64,000 nt of DNA from Pseudomonas sp. ACN8 (GTDB lineage Bacteria > Pseudomonadota > Gammaproteobacteria > Pseudomonadales > Pseudomonadaceae), in contig NZ_MRCS01000010.1 of the NCBI RefSeq assembly GCF_002303925.1, positions 1 through 64,000 on the forward strand, given 5' to 3'. The stretch's first letter is position 1, and each line of letters opens with the position of its first letter. A model generated the notes under the pieces. The model was not told where the DNA came from. It saw only the letters and a program-made list of their open reading frames with translations, and did not search any database. Shown here in pieces: positions 47,939 through 57,354 of the stretch. The translations under genes and the position numbers were made by a program.

Positions 47939-48142
47939 ATGCTCAAAGCAGCCATCGTCCTGATGCTGATTGCCACGGTTGTCAGCCTGTTCAGCGGCCT
48001 GTTTTTTCTGGTCAAGGACGACAGCCGCTCAAACCGCCTCGTCATTGCCTTGAGTGTGCGTGTCACTCTGGCCGCCATTACCCTCGGTCTGATCGCCTGG
48101 GGCTTTTTCAGCGGCCAGCTGGTTTCCAATGCCCCCTGGTAG
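47939..48142 (+). CDS. Twin-transmembrane DUF2909 protein
   Basis: This 67-residue protein has two membrane segments (3-25 and 36-58) joined by a short charged loop KDDSRSNR. It belongs to DUF2909 and sits between the SURF1 gene and coxIII but on the opposite strand, as PA0109 does. CCGGAG precedes the ATG. It may be a small oxidase-associated subunit, which is inference from position. Confidence 0.87.
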   Translation: MLKAAIVLMLIATVVSLFSGLFFLVKDDSRSNRLVIALSVRVTLAAITLGLIAWGFFSGQLVSNAPW

Positions 48143-48153
48143 CTGTAGCTGCC

Positions 48154-49041
48154 TTAGAGCACATAGACGAAAACAAACAGCCCGATCCACACCACATCCA
48201 CGAAGTGCCAGTACCAGCTCGCCGCTTCGAAACCGAACTGGTGCTCGTTGTCGAAGTGCCCGCGCATGATCCGCACCAGCATCACGAACAGGATGATGGT
48301 GCCGATGGTGACGTGGGCGCCGTGGAACCCGGTGAGCATGAAGAAAGTTGCGCCGTAGATGCCCGAACCCAGGGTAAGGCCCAGTTCGTGGTAGGCGTGA
48401 ATGTACTCTTCGGCCTGGAAGGTGAGGAACGCACAGCCGAGCAATACGGTGAGCAACAGCCAGAGTTTCAGTGCACCGCGATGGCCCTTTTTCAAGGCAT
48501 GGTGGGCGATGGTCACAGTCACGCTGGAACTCACCAGCAACACGGTGTTGAGCAACGGCAGGCCCCAGGGGCTGATGACCTCCCTGGGCGGCGGAAACAG
48601 TTTCGAGTCGGGGTTACTCAGCAGCGGCCAGGTGAACTGGAAGTTCGGCCACAGCATGTGCGCCATGCCTTTGGCGCCTTCACCGCCGAGCGCCGGCCCG
48701 GAGATATGGCGGACATAAAACAGGGCGCCAAAAAAGGCGATGAAGAACATCACCTCCGAGAAAATGAACCAGCTCATGCCCCAGCGGAACGAGCGATCCA
48801 TCTGTGCGCTGTACAAGCCACCGCGACTTTCCTTGATCACCGTGCCGAACCAGCCGAACAGCATGTAAGCCACCAACAGGCCACCGACGAAAAAGATCAG
48901 CGGCCCGTGGGATTCCGGACGCGCCGCTTTCAGATCGTTGAACCAGGTGGCCAGGCCAAACACTGTGACGAACATCCCGACAGTTGCGATGATCGGCCAT
49001 TTGCTCTGGGCCGGGACGTAATAATGTTCATGAGTTGCCAT
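48154..49041 (-). CDS. ctaE: Cytochrome c oxidase subunit III
   Basis: This 295-residue subunit has seven membrane segments. It carries the SEVMFFIAFFGA segment, LPLLNTVLLVSSSVTVTIAHHA, LTLGSGIYGATFFMLTGFHGAHV and the C-terminal YWHFVDVVWIGLFVFVYVL, all standard for subunit III. AAGGAG lies 9 bases before the ATG. It is the fourth structural or assembly gene of the cluster after coxB, coxA and cox11. Confidence 0.96.
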   Translation of the reverse strand: MATHEHYYVPAQSKWPIIATVGMFVTVFGLATWFNDLKAARPESHGPLIFFVGGLLVAYMLFGWFGTVIKESRGGLYSAQMDRSFRWGMSWFIFSEVMFFIAFFGALFYVRHISGPALGGEGAKGMAHMLWPNFQFTWPLLSNPDSKLFPPPREVISPWGLPLLNTVLLVSSSVTVTIAHHALKKGHRGALKLWLLLTVLLGCAFLTFQAEEYIHAYHELGLTLGSGIYGATFFMLTGFHGAHVTIGTIILFVMLVRIMRGHFDNEHQFGFEAASWYWHFVDVVWIGLFVFVYVL

Positions 49042-49066
49042 TTATTGTTCTCCTTATCGGGCACGC

Positions 49067-49618
49067 TCAGCCGCCAGTGTTTACAGCTACCGGTGGATGT
49101 CGGGCGGTGATATCGAACAGCGTGTAGGACAGCGTCAGGTGCTTCACATCCTTGGGCATGTCACGGTCAACGATGAAACGTACCGGCATCTCGATCCGCT
49201 GACCGGGCTGCAGCACTTGCTGGGTAAAGCAGAAGCATTCGGTCTTGTGGAAGTACGCCGCCGCATTGCTGGGCGCAATGCTCGGCACGGCCTGGGCGCT
49301 CATCGGCTTATCGGTGGGGTTGTGGGCGATGAAGATCATCTCGTTCACAGCCCCCGGGTTCGCGGTCAATTCGTCATGTTTGGGGTAAAAGTCCCAAGGC
49401 ATGTCAGCGGTGTTGGTCGACAGAAACTGCACACGCACCTGCCGCGAGGTGTCGACCGTTTGCTCACCTTCGTACTGCCCGCCGGTCTTGCCATTGATGC
49501 CGAAGGCCTTGCACATCACGTCGTAGATCGGCACCAGGGCAAAGCCGAACACAAACATTGCCACCACCACGGTCAGCAGGCGCGTGACCAGCTTCTTCAT
49601 CGAAATTGAGTCAGCCAT
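49067..49618 (-). CDS. ctaG: Cytochrome c oxidase assembly protein Cox11/CtaG
   Basis: Cox11 (183 residues) delivers copper to CuB of subunit I. One N-terminal membrane segment (about 11-30) is followed by VPIYDVMCKAFGINGKT, a conserved family start to the periplasmic domain, and the copper-binding CFCF in FHKTECFCFTQQ. The gene is between coxA and coxIII, the usual place. Confidence 0.95.
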   Translation of the reverse strand: MADSISMKKLVTRLLTVVVAMFVFGFALVPIYDVMCKAFGINGKTGGQYEGEQTVDTSRQVRVQFLSTNTADMPWDFYPKHDELTANPGAVNEMIFIAHNPTDKPMSAQAVPSIAPSNAAAYFHKTECFCFTQQVLQPGQRIEMPVRFIVDRDMPKDVKHLTLSYTLFDITARHPPVAVNTGG

Positions 49619-49634
49619 GACTTCCGCACAACCC

Positions 49635-49734
49635 TGTAGGAGCGAGCTTGCTCGCGAAAAACTTGAGAGCGCCGTTGTGTGTCAGGCTTCCAGCGTTATC
49701 GTTGACGGCCATCGCGAGCAAGCTCGCTCCTACA
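49635..49734. repeat. REPIN inside the oxidase operon
   Basis: TGTAGGAGCGAGCTTGCTCGCGA and TCGCGAGCAAGCTCGCTCCTACA face each other across about 54 bases. It separates coxA from cox11 within one apparent transcript and may weaken or stabilise expression of the parts differently. Confidence 0.9.
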
Positions 49735-49744
49735 AGGCGCGCGT

Positions 49745-51337
49745 TCATTTCACTTCCGGCGGCGTGGTGAAGGTGTGATACGGCGCCGGTGACGGAATGC
49801 TCCACTCCAGGCCTTCAGCCCCATCCCATGGCTTGGCCGGTGCCGCCGGGCCGCCGCGAATGGTCTTGATCACGATGAACAGGAAGAAAATCTGCGTGGC
49901 GCCGAACATGAATGCGCCGATCGACGACACCATGTTGAAGTCGGCGAATTGCAGGTTGTAGTCCGGAATCCGTCGCGGCATGCCCGCCAGCCCCACGAAA
50001 TGCATCGGGAAGAAGGCCAGGTTCATGCCGATGAACGACAACCAGAAATGCAACTTGCCGAGGGTTTCGTCGTACATGTGGCCGGTCCATTTCGGCATCC
50101 AGTAATAGGCCGAGGCGAAGATCCCGAAGATCGCCCCCGGCACCAGCACGTAATGGAAGTGCGCGACCACGAAGTAGGTGTCCTGGTACTGGAAGTCCGC
50201 CGGGGCAATGGCCAGCATCAACCCGGAGAAACCGCCGATGGAGAACAGGATCACGAACGCCACGGCAAACAGCATCGGCGTCTCGAACGTCAGCGAGCCC
50301 TGCCACATGGTGCTGGCCCAGTTGAACACCTTCACACCCGTCGGCACCGCAATCAGCAATGTGGCGTACATGAAGAACAGCTCACCCACCAGCGGAATGC
50401 CGACCACGAACATGTGGTGCGCCCAGACGATGAACGACAGGAACGCGATACTCGCCGTGGCGTAGACCATCGAGGTGTAGCCGAACAGTGGCTTGCGCGA
50501 AAAAGCCGGAATGATCGAGCTGACCGCACCGAACGCCGGCAGGATCATGATGTACACCTCGGGGTGACCGAAGAACCAGAACACATGCTGGAACAGCACC
50601 GGGTCTCCGCCACCGGCGGCACTGAAGAAACTGGTGCCGAAATGGATGTCCATCAGCATCATCGTCACGCAACCGGCCAGTACCGGCATCACCGCGATCA
50701 GCAGGAACGCGGTGATCAGCCAGGTCCAGACGAACAACGGCATTTTCATCAACGTCATGCCGGGGGCGCGCAGGTTGAGGATGGTGGCGATCACATTGAT
50801 CGCGCCCATGATCGAACTGATCCCCATCAAGTGGATGGCGAAGATGAAGAAGGTCACGCTTTCCGGCGCGTAGGTCGTCGACAGCGGTGCGTAGAACGTC
50901 CAGCCGAAGTTCGGTCCGCCACCCGGAGTGAACAGGGTCGACACCAGCAGCAGGAACGCCGCCGGCAACAGCCAGAAGCTGAAGTTGTTCATGCGCGGCA
51001 GGGCCATGTCCGGCGCGCCGATCATCAGCGGGATCATCCAGTTGGCGAGACCGACGAAGGCCGGCATCACCGCACCGAAGACCATCACCAGACCGTGCAT
51101 GGTGGTCATCTGGTTGAAGAACTCCGGCTGGACGATCTGCAGCCCAGGCTGGAACAGCTCGGCGCGAATAACCATCGCGAACGAACCGCCAAGCAGGAAC
51201 ATGGAGAACGCAAACCACAGGTACAGCGTACCGATGTCCTTGTGGTTGGTGGTCAGCACCCAGCGCATCAGGCCTTTAGCAGGGCCGTGGGCGTGGTCGG
51301 TGGCGGTATGAACATGTTCATCGATTACAGCAGTCAT
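49745..51337 (-). CDS. ctaD: Cytochrome c oxidase subunit I
   Basis: This 530-residue catalytic subunit holds heme a and the heme a3-CuB site. It has twelve membrane segments, the heme ligand segment TTMHGLVMVFGAVMPAF, the CuB loop FWFFGHPEVYIMILPAFG with the Tyr-His crosslink pair, the vicinal HHMF and HFHYVLVPGAIF with the a3 and a ligands. AGGAGACAGG precedes the ATG. The gene (also coxA) follows coxB by 82 bases. Confidence 0.97.
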   Translation of the reverse strand: MTAVIDEHVHTATDHAHGPAKGLMRWVLTTNHKDIGTLYLWFAFSMFLLGGSFAMVIRAELFQPGLQIVQPEFFNQMTTMHGLVMVFGAVMPAFVGLANWMIPLMIGAPDMALPRMNNFSFWLLPAAFLLLVSTLFTPGGGPNFGWTFYAPLSTTYAPESVTFFIFAIHLMGISSIMGAINVIATILNLRAPGMTLMKMPLFVWTWLITAFLLIAVMPVLAGCVTMMLMDIHFGTSFFSAAGGGDPVLFQHVFWFFGHPEVYIMILPAFGAVSSIIPAFSRKPLFGYTSMVYATASIAFLSFIVWAHHMFVVGIPLVGELFFMYATLLIAVPTGVKVFNWASTMWQGSLTFETPMLFAVAFVILFSIGGFSGLMLAIAPADFQYQDTYFVVAHFHYVLVPGAIFGIFASAYYWMPKWTGHMYDETLGKLHFWLSFIGMNLAFFPMHFVGLAGMPRRIPDYNLQFADFNMVSSIGAFMFGATQIFFLFIVIKTIRGGPAAPAKPWDGAEGLEWSIPSPAPYHTFTTPPEVK

Positions 51338-51419
51338 GTCCTGTCTCCTGCAAACAGATGGGCTGGGCAGGCCGGGGTGCTTAGCCCCGACCGGTTCCTT
51401 TCGTGCGCAATAGACCGGG

Positions 51420-52547
51420 TCATTTGCTTTCCGCCTGTTTCAGCTCCAGCACTTCTTTAGGCGTGACCATGTCGCCCTTGTTGTTGCCCCAGGCGTTACG
51501 TTCATAGGTCACGACCGCTGCGATATCGACTTCCGACAGTTGTTTGCCGAATGCGGCCATGGCGGTGCCAGGCTTGCCGTGGAAGACAATGCTCAGGTGA
51601 GCGTCTTTCGGCCCGGTGGCGATCTTCGAGCCCTTGAGCGCCGGGAACATCGGCGGCAGGCCCTGGCCTTCGGCCTGGTGACAGGCCACGCAGGTGGTGT
51701 GATAGACCTTGTCGCCGCGATCCTTGAGCTCGTCGAGGGTCCATTCCTTGCTGGTCAGCTCTTTGAGTTGCGCGGCCTCGGTCTTGCGCTCGGCCAGCCA
51801 TTTTTCGTAATCGGCCTTTTCCTTGACCTCGACCACGGTCGGCATGAAGCCGTGATCCTTGCCGCACAACTCGGCACACTGGCCACGGTAGATGCCGGGC
51901 TTGTCGATGCGGGTCCAGGCTTCATTGACGAACCCGGGAATCGCGTCGCGCTTGACCGCAAAAGCCGGCACCCACCAGGAGTGGATCACGTCGGCGGAGG
52001 TCACCAGGAAGCGCACTTTGGCGCCGACCGGTAGCACCAATGGTTTGTCGACTTCGAGCAAGTAGTGCTCGCCCTTGGTTTCCTTGTTGTGGATTTGATC
52101 CTGAGGGGTGGTCAGGTTGCTGAAGAACTCGACGTCCTGGCCCAGGTATTTGTAGTGCCACTTCCACTGATAGCCGGTGATCTGGATATCGATTTCCGGC
52201 TCGCTGGCGTCGTACATCTTGATCAGGGTCGCGGTAGCGGGAATCGCCATGGCCACCAGGATCAGGAAGGGCACGATGGTCCAGAGGATTTCGACGGTGG
52301 TGCTTTCATGAAATTTGGCGGCCACCTGCCCGGTCGAGCGGCGGTGGAGAATCATCGACCAGAACATGGCACCAAATACGATGATGCCGATCACCACACA
52401 GATCCAGAAAATGATCATGTGCAGGTCGAATACTGCGTGACTGATTTCAGTCGCTCCAGGCGCCATATTCACAGTCCAGGCCGCTTGCGCCTGACTGAAA
52501 ATCGACCACAACAGGAGGCCCATCCAGACATGTGGATGTCGCATCAT
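51420..52547 (-). CDS. ctaC: Cytochrome c oxidase subunit II with fused cytochrome c (caa3 type)
   Basis: This 375-residue subunit accepts electrons. After a signal peptide and two membrane segments, the CuA domain has H189, C224, C228, H232 and M235 (IHSWWVP and CAELCGKDHGFM). A C-terminal cytochrome c domain (about 270-360) carries CVACH (286-290). The fusion makes the complex a caa3-type oxidase, able to take electrons directly from a bound heme c. In P. aeruginosa this oxidase is induced in starvation by RpoS. AAGGGGAA precedes the first of two adjacent ATG codons. Confidence 0.96.
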   Translation of the reverse strand: MMRHPHVWMGLLLWSIFSQAQAAWTVNMAPGATEISHAVFDLHMIIFWICVVIGIIVFGAMFWSMILHRRSTGQVAAKFHESTTVEILWTIVPFLILVAMAIPATATLIKMYDASEPEIDIQITGYQWKWHYKYLGQDVEFFSNLTTPQDQIHNKETKGEHYLLEVDKPLVLPVGAKVRFLVTSADVIHSWWVPAFAVKRDAIPGFVNEAWTRIDKPGIYRGQCAELCGKDHGFMPTVVEVKEKADYEKWLAERKTEAAQLKELTSKEWTLDELKDRGDKVYHTTCVACHQAEGQGLPPMFPALKGSKIATGPKDAHLSIVFHGKPGTAMAAFGKQLSEVDIAAVVTYERNAWGNNKGDMVTPKEVLELKQAESK

Positions 52548-52916
52548 TGCGGGTTCCCCTTATCGTTCTTGTTATCCCGCCGGCTTTCACCTGCGGCAAG
52601 GGAGCGGCTGCATCAGACTACGAACTTGAGCACCGGGCCTTGCTGCATATGCAGTCGGGCGTCATCAGCTAACTCCATTCCACCCCGAGTATAGACAGCG
52701 ACTCTGACCTCGCAATGCGAAGGCGTAAATGATCTGAAACAGCATTGACTTGCGTTGCAGGGCACGAATGGAGAAGGATGCAGACGAGTGGTGGCAAATC
52801 GATATAACGGAGCCGTCTCAAGGATGAAATAATTATGACAAATGCGTCTTAGCATTTTTCGTAAGCCAGCTAAGTTATGTCTTCCCTATTTCATTGCCTT
52901 GTTTCCTGGAGTTTTC
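52548..52916. promoter_or_regulatory. Divergent control region between coxB and the next gene
   Basis: These 369 bases contain no gene I can support. They carry the coxB promoter on the left and that of the plus-strand gene on the right. A short hairpin AAATGC-GTCTTA-GCATTT followed by T residues lies at 52840-52858. Confidence 0.5.
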
Positions 52917-53567
52917 ATGAACACCGCCGCATTGCGCGAGCAGATCCAAAAAGCCCAACAACACGAAGCCGAGACCGGTCTGCTGACGCGTCAGCTGGAA
53001 AGTAAACTGCCTCATCTGCACCCGGCGATCCAATTGCCGGAGGCCGATACCAACGGCGTACTGACGCGATTTGTCGCCGCCTACATCGAAGAAGTGCCCG
53101 ATCTGCTGGATGCAGCCAATGAAGTCGCCAGGGAAGCGGGCATTGAGTCACAGATCAAACCGGTACTGAGTATCGCCGAGCAGTACTTCCTCCAGCCGCC
53201 AGCCATCATGGCCGGCCATGTCGGGCTCGACAGCCTGCTGGATGAAGCTTACCTGGCGCACCGGTTTGTCGAAGAGGTCAACGACCTGTACATCAAGCAT
53301 TTCGGCCAGCCACTGATCCCCTTGGACATGACTGTCGCCAACCTGATTGCTCACCAATTGATCGGTGAGGAATTTGCCAACCAACTGGACGAAGTCGTAC
53401 ATCACGCGTTCGAGCAAATGTTGACCGAAGAGAGCTTTGCGCTAGAGTCGGTGGAAGCCTACCGCGACAAGCTCAGCAGCCCGGACACCGGCGCCGCGTG
53501 GAAACGCTGGCCGTGCATGTCCCGCCGCCTGGGCGTAGGCCTGGAACTGGATCAGCCGGCGGCTTGA
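52917..53567 (+). CDS. Hypothetical cytoplasmic protein (PA0104 type)
   Basis: This 216-residue protein has no signal peptide or membrane segment and looks mostly helical. It is conserved in pseudomonads between the oxidase and SulP genes. The segment YLAHRFVEEVNDLYIKHFGQPLIPLDMTVANLIAHQLIGEEFANQLD is the most distinctive. CTGGAG seven to nine bases upstream selects the ATG at 52917 over the longer frame. I do not recognise a domain or function. Confidence 0.83.
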   Translation: MNTAALREQIQKAQQHEAETGLLTRQLESKLPHLHPAIQLPEADTNGVLTRFVAAYIEEVPDLLDAANEVAREAGIESQIKPVLSIAEQYFLQPPAIMAGHVGLDSLLDEAYLAHRFVEEVNDLYIKHFGQPLIPLDMTVANLIAHQLIGEEFANQLDEVVHHAFEQMLTEESFALESVEAYRDKLSSPDTGAAWKRWPCMSRRLGVGLELDQPAA

Positions 53568-53590
53568 TCCACCGGTAAACACTGTCCTCC

Positions 53591-53680
53591 TGTAGGAGCG
53601 AGCCTGCTCGCGATGGGGTCATGACATTCAACATCAACGTTGACTGATCCGCCGCCATCGCGAGCAAGCTCGCTCCCACA
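53591..53680. repeat. REPIN between the PA0104-type gene and the SulP gene
   Basis: TGTAGGAGCGAGCCTGCTCGCGATG and CATCGCGAGCAAGCTCGCTCCCACA flank a spacer with CATTCAACATCAACGTTGA. It lies between convergent genes. Confidence 0.9.
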
Positions 53681-53687
53681 TTGGGCC

Positions 53688-55214
53688 TCAGCCAGCCGCA
53701 CCAGTACCCGTGTTGGTACGAACCCTGCCTTCGAGCCTGCGCTTCAACCCCCGTGATTCAATCAACAGCTTCGACCCCTTGGCCGCGTTCGCCCGACCCC
53801 ATTCCTCCAGCAGTTCCAGACACGAGTGATCGATATAGCTCAGGTTGTTGAGCGGCACATGCACCGTCGCGCCTGGTGGAATACTACTCAGCACCTGGGT
53901 CAGCGCTGGCACTTTGAGGAAGGTCGCCGCCCCCACCAGGCGCAATTCCATTTCACCGTCCTGAGGCAGGTCGATCAGGCTGATTTTCAACCGCGAAGCT
54001 TTCAGCGCCAGCTTCACCAGCGTCAGGCCGAAGCCAATCAACACGCCGGTCAGCAGGTCCGTGAAAACGATGGTGAGTGCGGTTGCCGCATAGGTGAACA
54101 TCGGCGCCCGACCATACCGGCCCAAACCACGGAAGACCTTGAGATCCACCAGCTTGAAACCGGTGTACACCAGCACGCCCGCCAGGCTCGCCACCGGAAT
54201 GCTTTGCAGCACGCTGGACAGCAACAGCACGAACGCCAACAACCACAGACCGTGGAAAATGGTCGAAAACCGCGTGGTTGCGCCGGCCTGAACATTCGCC
54301 GAACTGCGTACGATAACGCCGGTCATCGGCAGTGCCCCAAGCAGGCCACACAACATGTTGCCGATACCTTGCGCCGACAGTTCCCGGTCGAAGTCCGAGC
54401 GCTGACCACTGTGCATGCGATCAACCGCAGCGGCTGAGAGCAAGGTTTCGGCGCTGGCGATGAAGGCCACGGCAAACGCCGCGATCAGCAAGGTCGGATC
54501 AGCCAGGTTGAGCAGGTCCGCGGGCTTCAGCCAGTCTATGGCTTCCGTCAGATTGGCCGGTACCTCAACCCGTTTGACCTGCAACGCCAGCACCAGGCTG
54601 GCAACCGTGGCCAGGCCGACGCCCAGTAGCGCGCCAGGAATGAAGCGCAGGGATTGCGGACGGAGTTTCTCCCAAAGCCACATGGCGGCAATCGTCGACA
54701 AACCGAGCAACCCGGCTTGCCAGCCAAACGTGGGCAACGCCTGAGCCAGCGCTGTCGGGAAGGCCGCCAGGTTATCCAGGCCCGAGGGTTTGGGCACGGC
54801 ATCCAGCATCACATGCACCTGAGACAGGATGATCAGCACGCCAATCCCGGCAAGCATGCCGTACACCACCGCAGGTGCCGTCACCCGAAACCAGCAGCCC
54901 AGCTTCAAACGGCCAGCCACCAATTGCAGCAAACCCGCCAGCAACAGAATGGGCCCAAGCATGGCGATACCGTGCTGGCGGACCAGTTCGAATACCAGAA
55001 CGGCCAGGCCCGCCGCCGGGCCGCTGACTTGCAGCGGCGAGCCGGCCAACCAGCCGACCACCAGACCACCGATGATGCCGGTGATCAGGCCTTTGGCCGG
55101 CGGCAGCCCCGAGGCAATCGCGATGCCCATGCACAGGGGCAGGGCGACCAGAAACACAACCACCGAAGCCAGCAGCTCCCGTGGCAGAACAGCTTTGAGT
55201 CGAGCAGCACGCAT
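53688..55214 (-). CDS. SulP family anion transporter with STAS domain
   Basis: This 508-residue protein has about 11-14 membrane segments and a cytoplasmic STAS domain (about 410-495: VPLNNLSYIDHSCLELLEEWG). SulP members move sulphate, bicarbonate or other anions. The pairing with a beta-carbonic anhydrase 90 bases upstream in the same direction suggests bicarbonate as substrate, as in similar SulP-carbonic anhydrase pairs, but sulphate cannot be ruled out. GGGAG precedes the ATG at 55214; the longer frame lacks a family match. Confidence 0.9.
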   Translation of the reverse strand: MRAARLKAVLPRELLASVVVFLVALPLCMGIAIASGLPPAKGLITGIIGGLVVGWLAGSPLQVSGPAAGLAVLVFELVRQHGIAMLGPILLLAGLLQLVAGRLKLGCWFRVTAPAVVYGMLAGIGVLIILSQVHVMLDAVPKPSGLDNLAAFPTALAQALPTFGWQAGLLGLSTIAAMWLWEKLRPQSLRFIPGALLGVGLATVASLVLALQVKRVEVPANLTEAIDWLKPADLLNLADPTLLIAAFAVAFIASAETLLSAAAVDRMHSGQRSDFDRELSAQGIGNMLCGLLGALPMTGVIVRSSANVQAGATTRFSTIFHGLWLLAFVLLLSSVLQSIPVASLAGVLVYTGFKLVDLKVFRGLGRYGRAPMFTYAATALTIVFTDLLTGVLIGFGLTLVKLALKASRLKISLIDLPQDGEMELRLVGAATFLKVPALTQVLSSIPPGATVHVPLNNLSYIDHSCLELLEEWGRANAAKGSKLLIESRGLKRRLEGRVRTNTGTGAAG

Positions 55215-55304
55215 GGTGAATCTCCCGAAGTTTTCTTCAGGCATGGCAAAGCCAGGCTGCCTGAACGGCAGCCTCGGCTGAACCACACAACGATTTAGGA
55301 GGGT

Positions 55305-56036
55305 TTAGAAGCGCGCTTTGGGCGTCGCCACGGGAATCGGCAGGCTGCCATTGAGCGGCAGGAAACAACCTTGATCGGCGTCATACGCTTTGATTTCGCT
55401 GGTTTCGATGTTGTAGACCCAGCCGTGAATAAATAACTGACCGTTAGCCATGCGCGAGGCCACCGACGGATGGGTGCGCAGATGTTGCAATTGAGCGATC
55501 ACATTCTCTTCGGTGAGGATGTGCATGCTTTCGCTTTCGCTAGAGCAGTTGCAGTTCTCCTGCACCATGGTTTTGGCCACTTCAGCATGACGCAACCAGG
55601 CCTTGACCGTGGGCATTTTTTCCAGACTGTCCGGGTTAAGCACAGCGCGCATGGCGCCGCAGTCGGAATGCCCGCAAATGATGATGTGGTGTACCCCCAG
55701 AGCCAGTACGGCGTACTCGATGGCCGTGGAAACACCCCCGTTCATTTGCCCGTAAGGCGGCACGACGTTGCCAACGTTACGGGTCACGAACAGGTCGCCG
55801 GGGGAGCTCTGGGTAATCAACTCGGGAACGATGCGCGAATCGGCGCAGGCGATGAACATCGCTCGTGGCCGCTGGGCCGTGGCGAGTTTCTTGAAGAGCT
55901 CTTCCTGCTGAGGAAAGATCTCATGATGAAAATGCAAAAAGCCGTCAACGATGTGCTGCAACGCTGCATCGGCGGTTTCGGCCTCGGGTTGGGCTGAAGC
56001 CGACGCAGCCAACGGCTGTTTATCCTTGTCACTCAT
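55305..56036 (-). CDS. Beta-class carbonic anhydrase
   Basis: This 243-residue zinc enzyme interconverts CO2 and bicarbonate. Zinc ligands and partner residues are C64, D66 and R68 in ACADSR, and H123 and C126 in CGHSDCGAM. The conserved TRNVGNVVPPY loop is present. It is the PA0102 equivalent and probably forms a unit with the SulP gene. The ATG at 56036 has GAGGAT upstream. A short Ala/Pro-rich N-terminal tail (about 1-25) precedes the fold. Confidence 0.95.
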   Translation of the reverse strand: MSDKDKQPLAASASAQPEAETADAALQHIVDGFLHFHHEIFPQQEELFKKLATAQRPRAMFIACADSRIVPELITQSSPGDLFVTRNVGNVVPPYGQMNGGVSTAIEYAVLALGVHHIIICGHSDCGAMRAVLNPDSLEKMPTVKAWLRHAEVAKTMVQENCNCSSESESMHILTEENVIAQLQHLRTHPSVASRMANGQLFIHGWVYNIETSEIKAYDADQGCFLPLNGSLPIPVATPKARF

Positions 56037-56210
56037 CAATTCATCCTCATTGGCGGGCTCAGGGAGTCATCCCGTGTGGTCCGGTGTGAAGCCAGTGGCT
56101 GGTGAAAAAACATCCAGGCCAAACATCTCGACCCATCAGTCACTCGATGAACAAGGTAGCGGCCGAATCTTAATTGAAACTGAATAAACCGCTCTAGAAT
56201 GCGTGTTCCA

Positions 56211-56229
56211 GGTCACAAAAAACGTGACC
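56211..56229. promoter_or_regulatory. Perfect inverted repeat GGTCAC-N7-GTGACC
   Basis: The 19-base element lies between the radical SAM gene end (56280) and the carbonic anhydrase start (56036) with an A-rich centre. It could be a transcription-factor operator of the carbonic anhydrase-SulP unit or a weak terminator of the radical SAM gene. Confidence 0.4.
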
Positions 56230-56279
56230 CGCCTAAGGCTCGAGCGTGATCTTCAGTACCAACCATAGGCCAATTGTCC

Positions 56280-57338
56280 TCAAATCAACGACATTTGGCG
56301 ACCCGGCGGACAAAAGGCATTGCAGTCCAGGTCAAAGCCTTCCCGGTGATTGAGCCCCAGGCGCTTGATGGTTTTGGCAAAGCGCTGTGCCAGCAGGTCG
56401 GCGAAGGGGCCTTCACCGCGCATACGAGCACCAAAGCGGCTGTCGTAGAGTTCACCGCCACGACTCTGGCGAATCAGGCTGAGCACATGCGCCGCCCGTT
56501 GTGGATAGTGGGCGCCCAGCCATTCTTCGAACAGCGGCGCCACCTCCAACGGCAGGCGCAACATCATGTAAGCAGCACTTTGCGCCCCTGCCGCCCAGGC
56601 TTCGGTGAGCAGGCTTTCGAGCTCGCTGTCGTTGATCATCGGAATCATCGGTGAACAAAGCACGCCCACCGGAATGCCCGCCTCGCGCATGACCCTGATC
56701 GCCCGCAACCGGGCCTTGGGCGCTGCGGCCCGGGGTTCAAGGATGCGCTTGAGCTCGTCGTCCAGTGTGGTCAGGCTGATCATTACCGCCACCAGTCTTT
56801 GGCTGGCAAGCTCGGTCAACAGGTCCAGGTCGCGAAGGATCAGCGAGCCCTTGGTGACGATGGTCACGGGGTGTCGGTAACGCAGGAGTACTTCAAGGGT
56901 TTGCCGGGTGACCTTATATTCGCGCTCGATCGGCTGATAGGGATCGGTGTTGGAGCCGAGGTTGATCGGCGCACATTGATACCCACGTTTTGAGAGTTGT
57001 TCCTCCAGCACCTGCGCGGCGTTGGTCTTGGCGATGAGTCTGGTTTCGAAATCCAGCCCAGGCGACATGTCCCAATAGGCATGGCTTGGTCTCGCGTAGC
57101 AGTAGATGCAGCCATGCTCGCAGCCGCGATAGGGATTGATCGATCGGTCGAAGGGCAAGTCCGGCGACGTGTTGCGGGTAATGATGGTTTTCGCCGTTTC
57201 AATGCTCACCTCGGTGCCCTGGGTAAGCGGTACTTCCTGATACCAACCGTCGTCCTCAACCACCGAATGGCGGGGGGCAAAGCGGTTATGCGGGTTGGTT
57301 GCGGTGCCGCGGCCGCGGGGAGGCAGAGAGCTAACCAT
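56280..57338 (-). CDS. PA0069-family radical SAM protein (spore photoproduct lyase-like)
   Basis: This 352-residue iron-sulphur enzyme has the radical SAM cluster motif C73-x3-C77-x2-C80 in RGCEHGCIYCYARPSH. The following blocks (YPxGLDFETRLIAK-type, LGSNTDPYQPIERE, VTIVTKGSLILRDLDLL and GVLCSPMIPMIND) place it with the Rv2578c/SplB-like group, suspected to act on nucleic acid. The reaction is unknown. AAGGAG precedes the ATG, and a perfect LexA box lies 17-32 bases upstream, so the gene should be induced by DNA damage; I recall PA0069 among LexA-controlled genes of P. aeruginosa. Confidence 0.9.
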   Translation of the reverse strand: MVSSLPPRGRGTATNPHNRFAPRHSVVEDDGWYQEVPLTQGTEVSIETAKTIITRNTSPDLPFDRSINPYRGCEHGCIYCYARPSHAYWDMSPGLDFETRLIAKTNAAQVLEEQLSKRGYQCAPINLGSNTDPYQPIEREYKVTRQTLEVLLRYRHPVTIVTKGSLILRDLDLLTELASQRLVAVMISLTTLDDELKRILEPRAAAPKARLRAIRVMREAGIPVGVLCSPMIPMINDSELESLLTEAWAAGAQSAAYMMLRLPLEVAPLFEEWLGAHYPQRAAHVLSLIRQSRGGELYDSRFGARMRGEGPFADLLAQRFAKTIKRLGLNHREGFDLDCNAFCPPGRQMSLI

Positions 57339-57354
57339 CGGCGGACTCCTTGAT

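Noticed and set aside
49949..51460. Plus-strand open frame of 503 codons opposite coxA
   Set aside because: The predicted product is His/Gln/Arg-rich noise, the reverse-strand shadow of a membrane protein.
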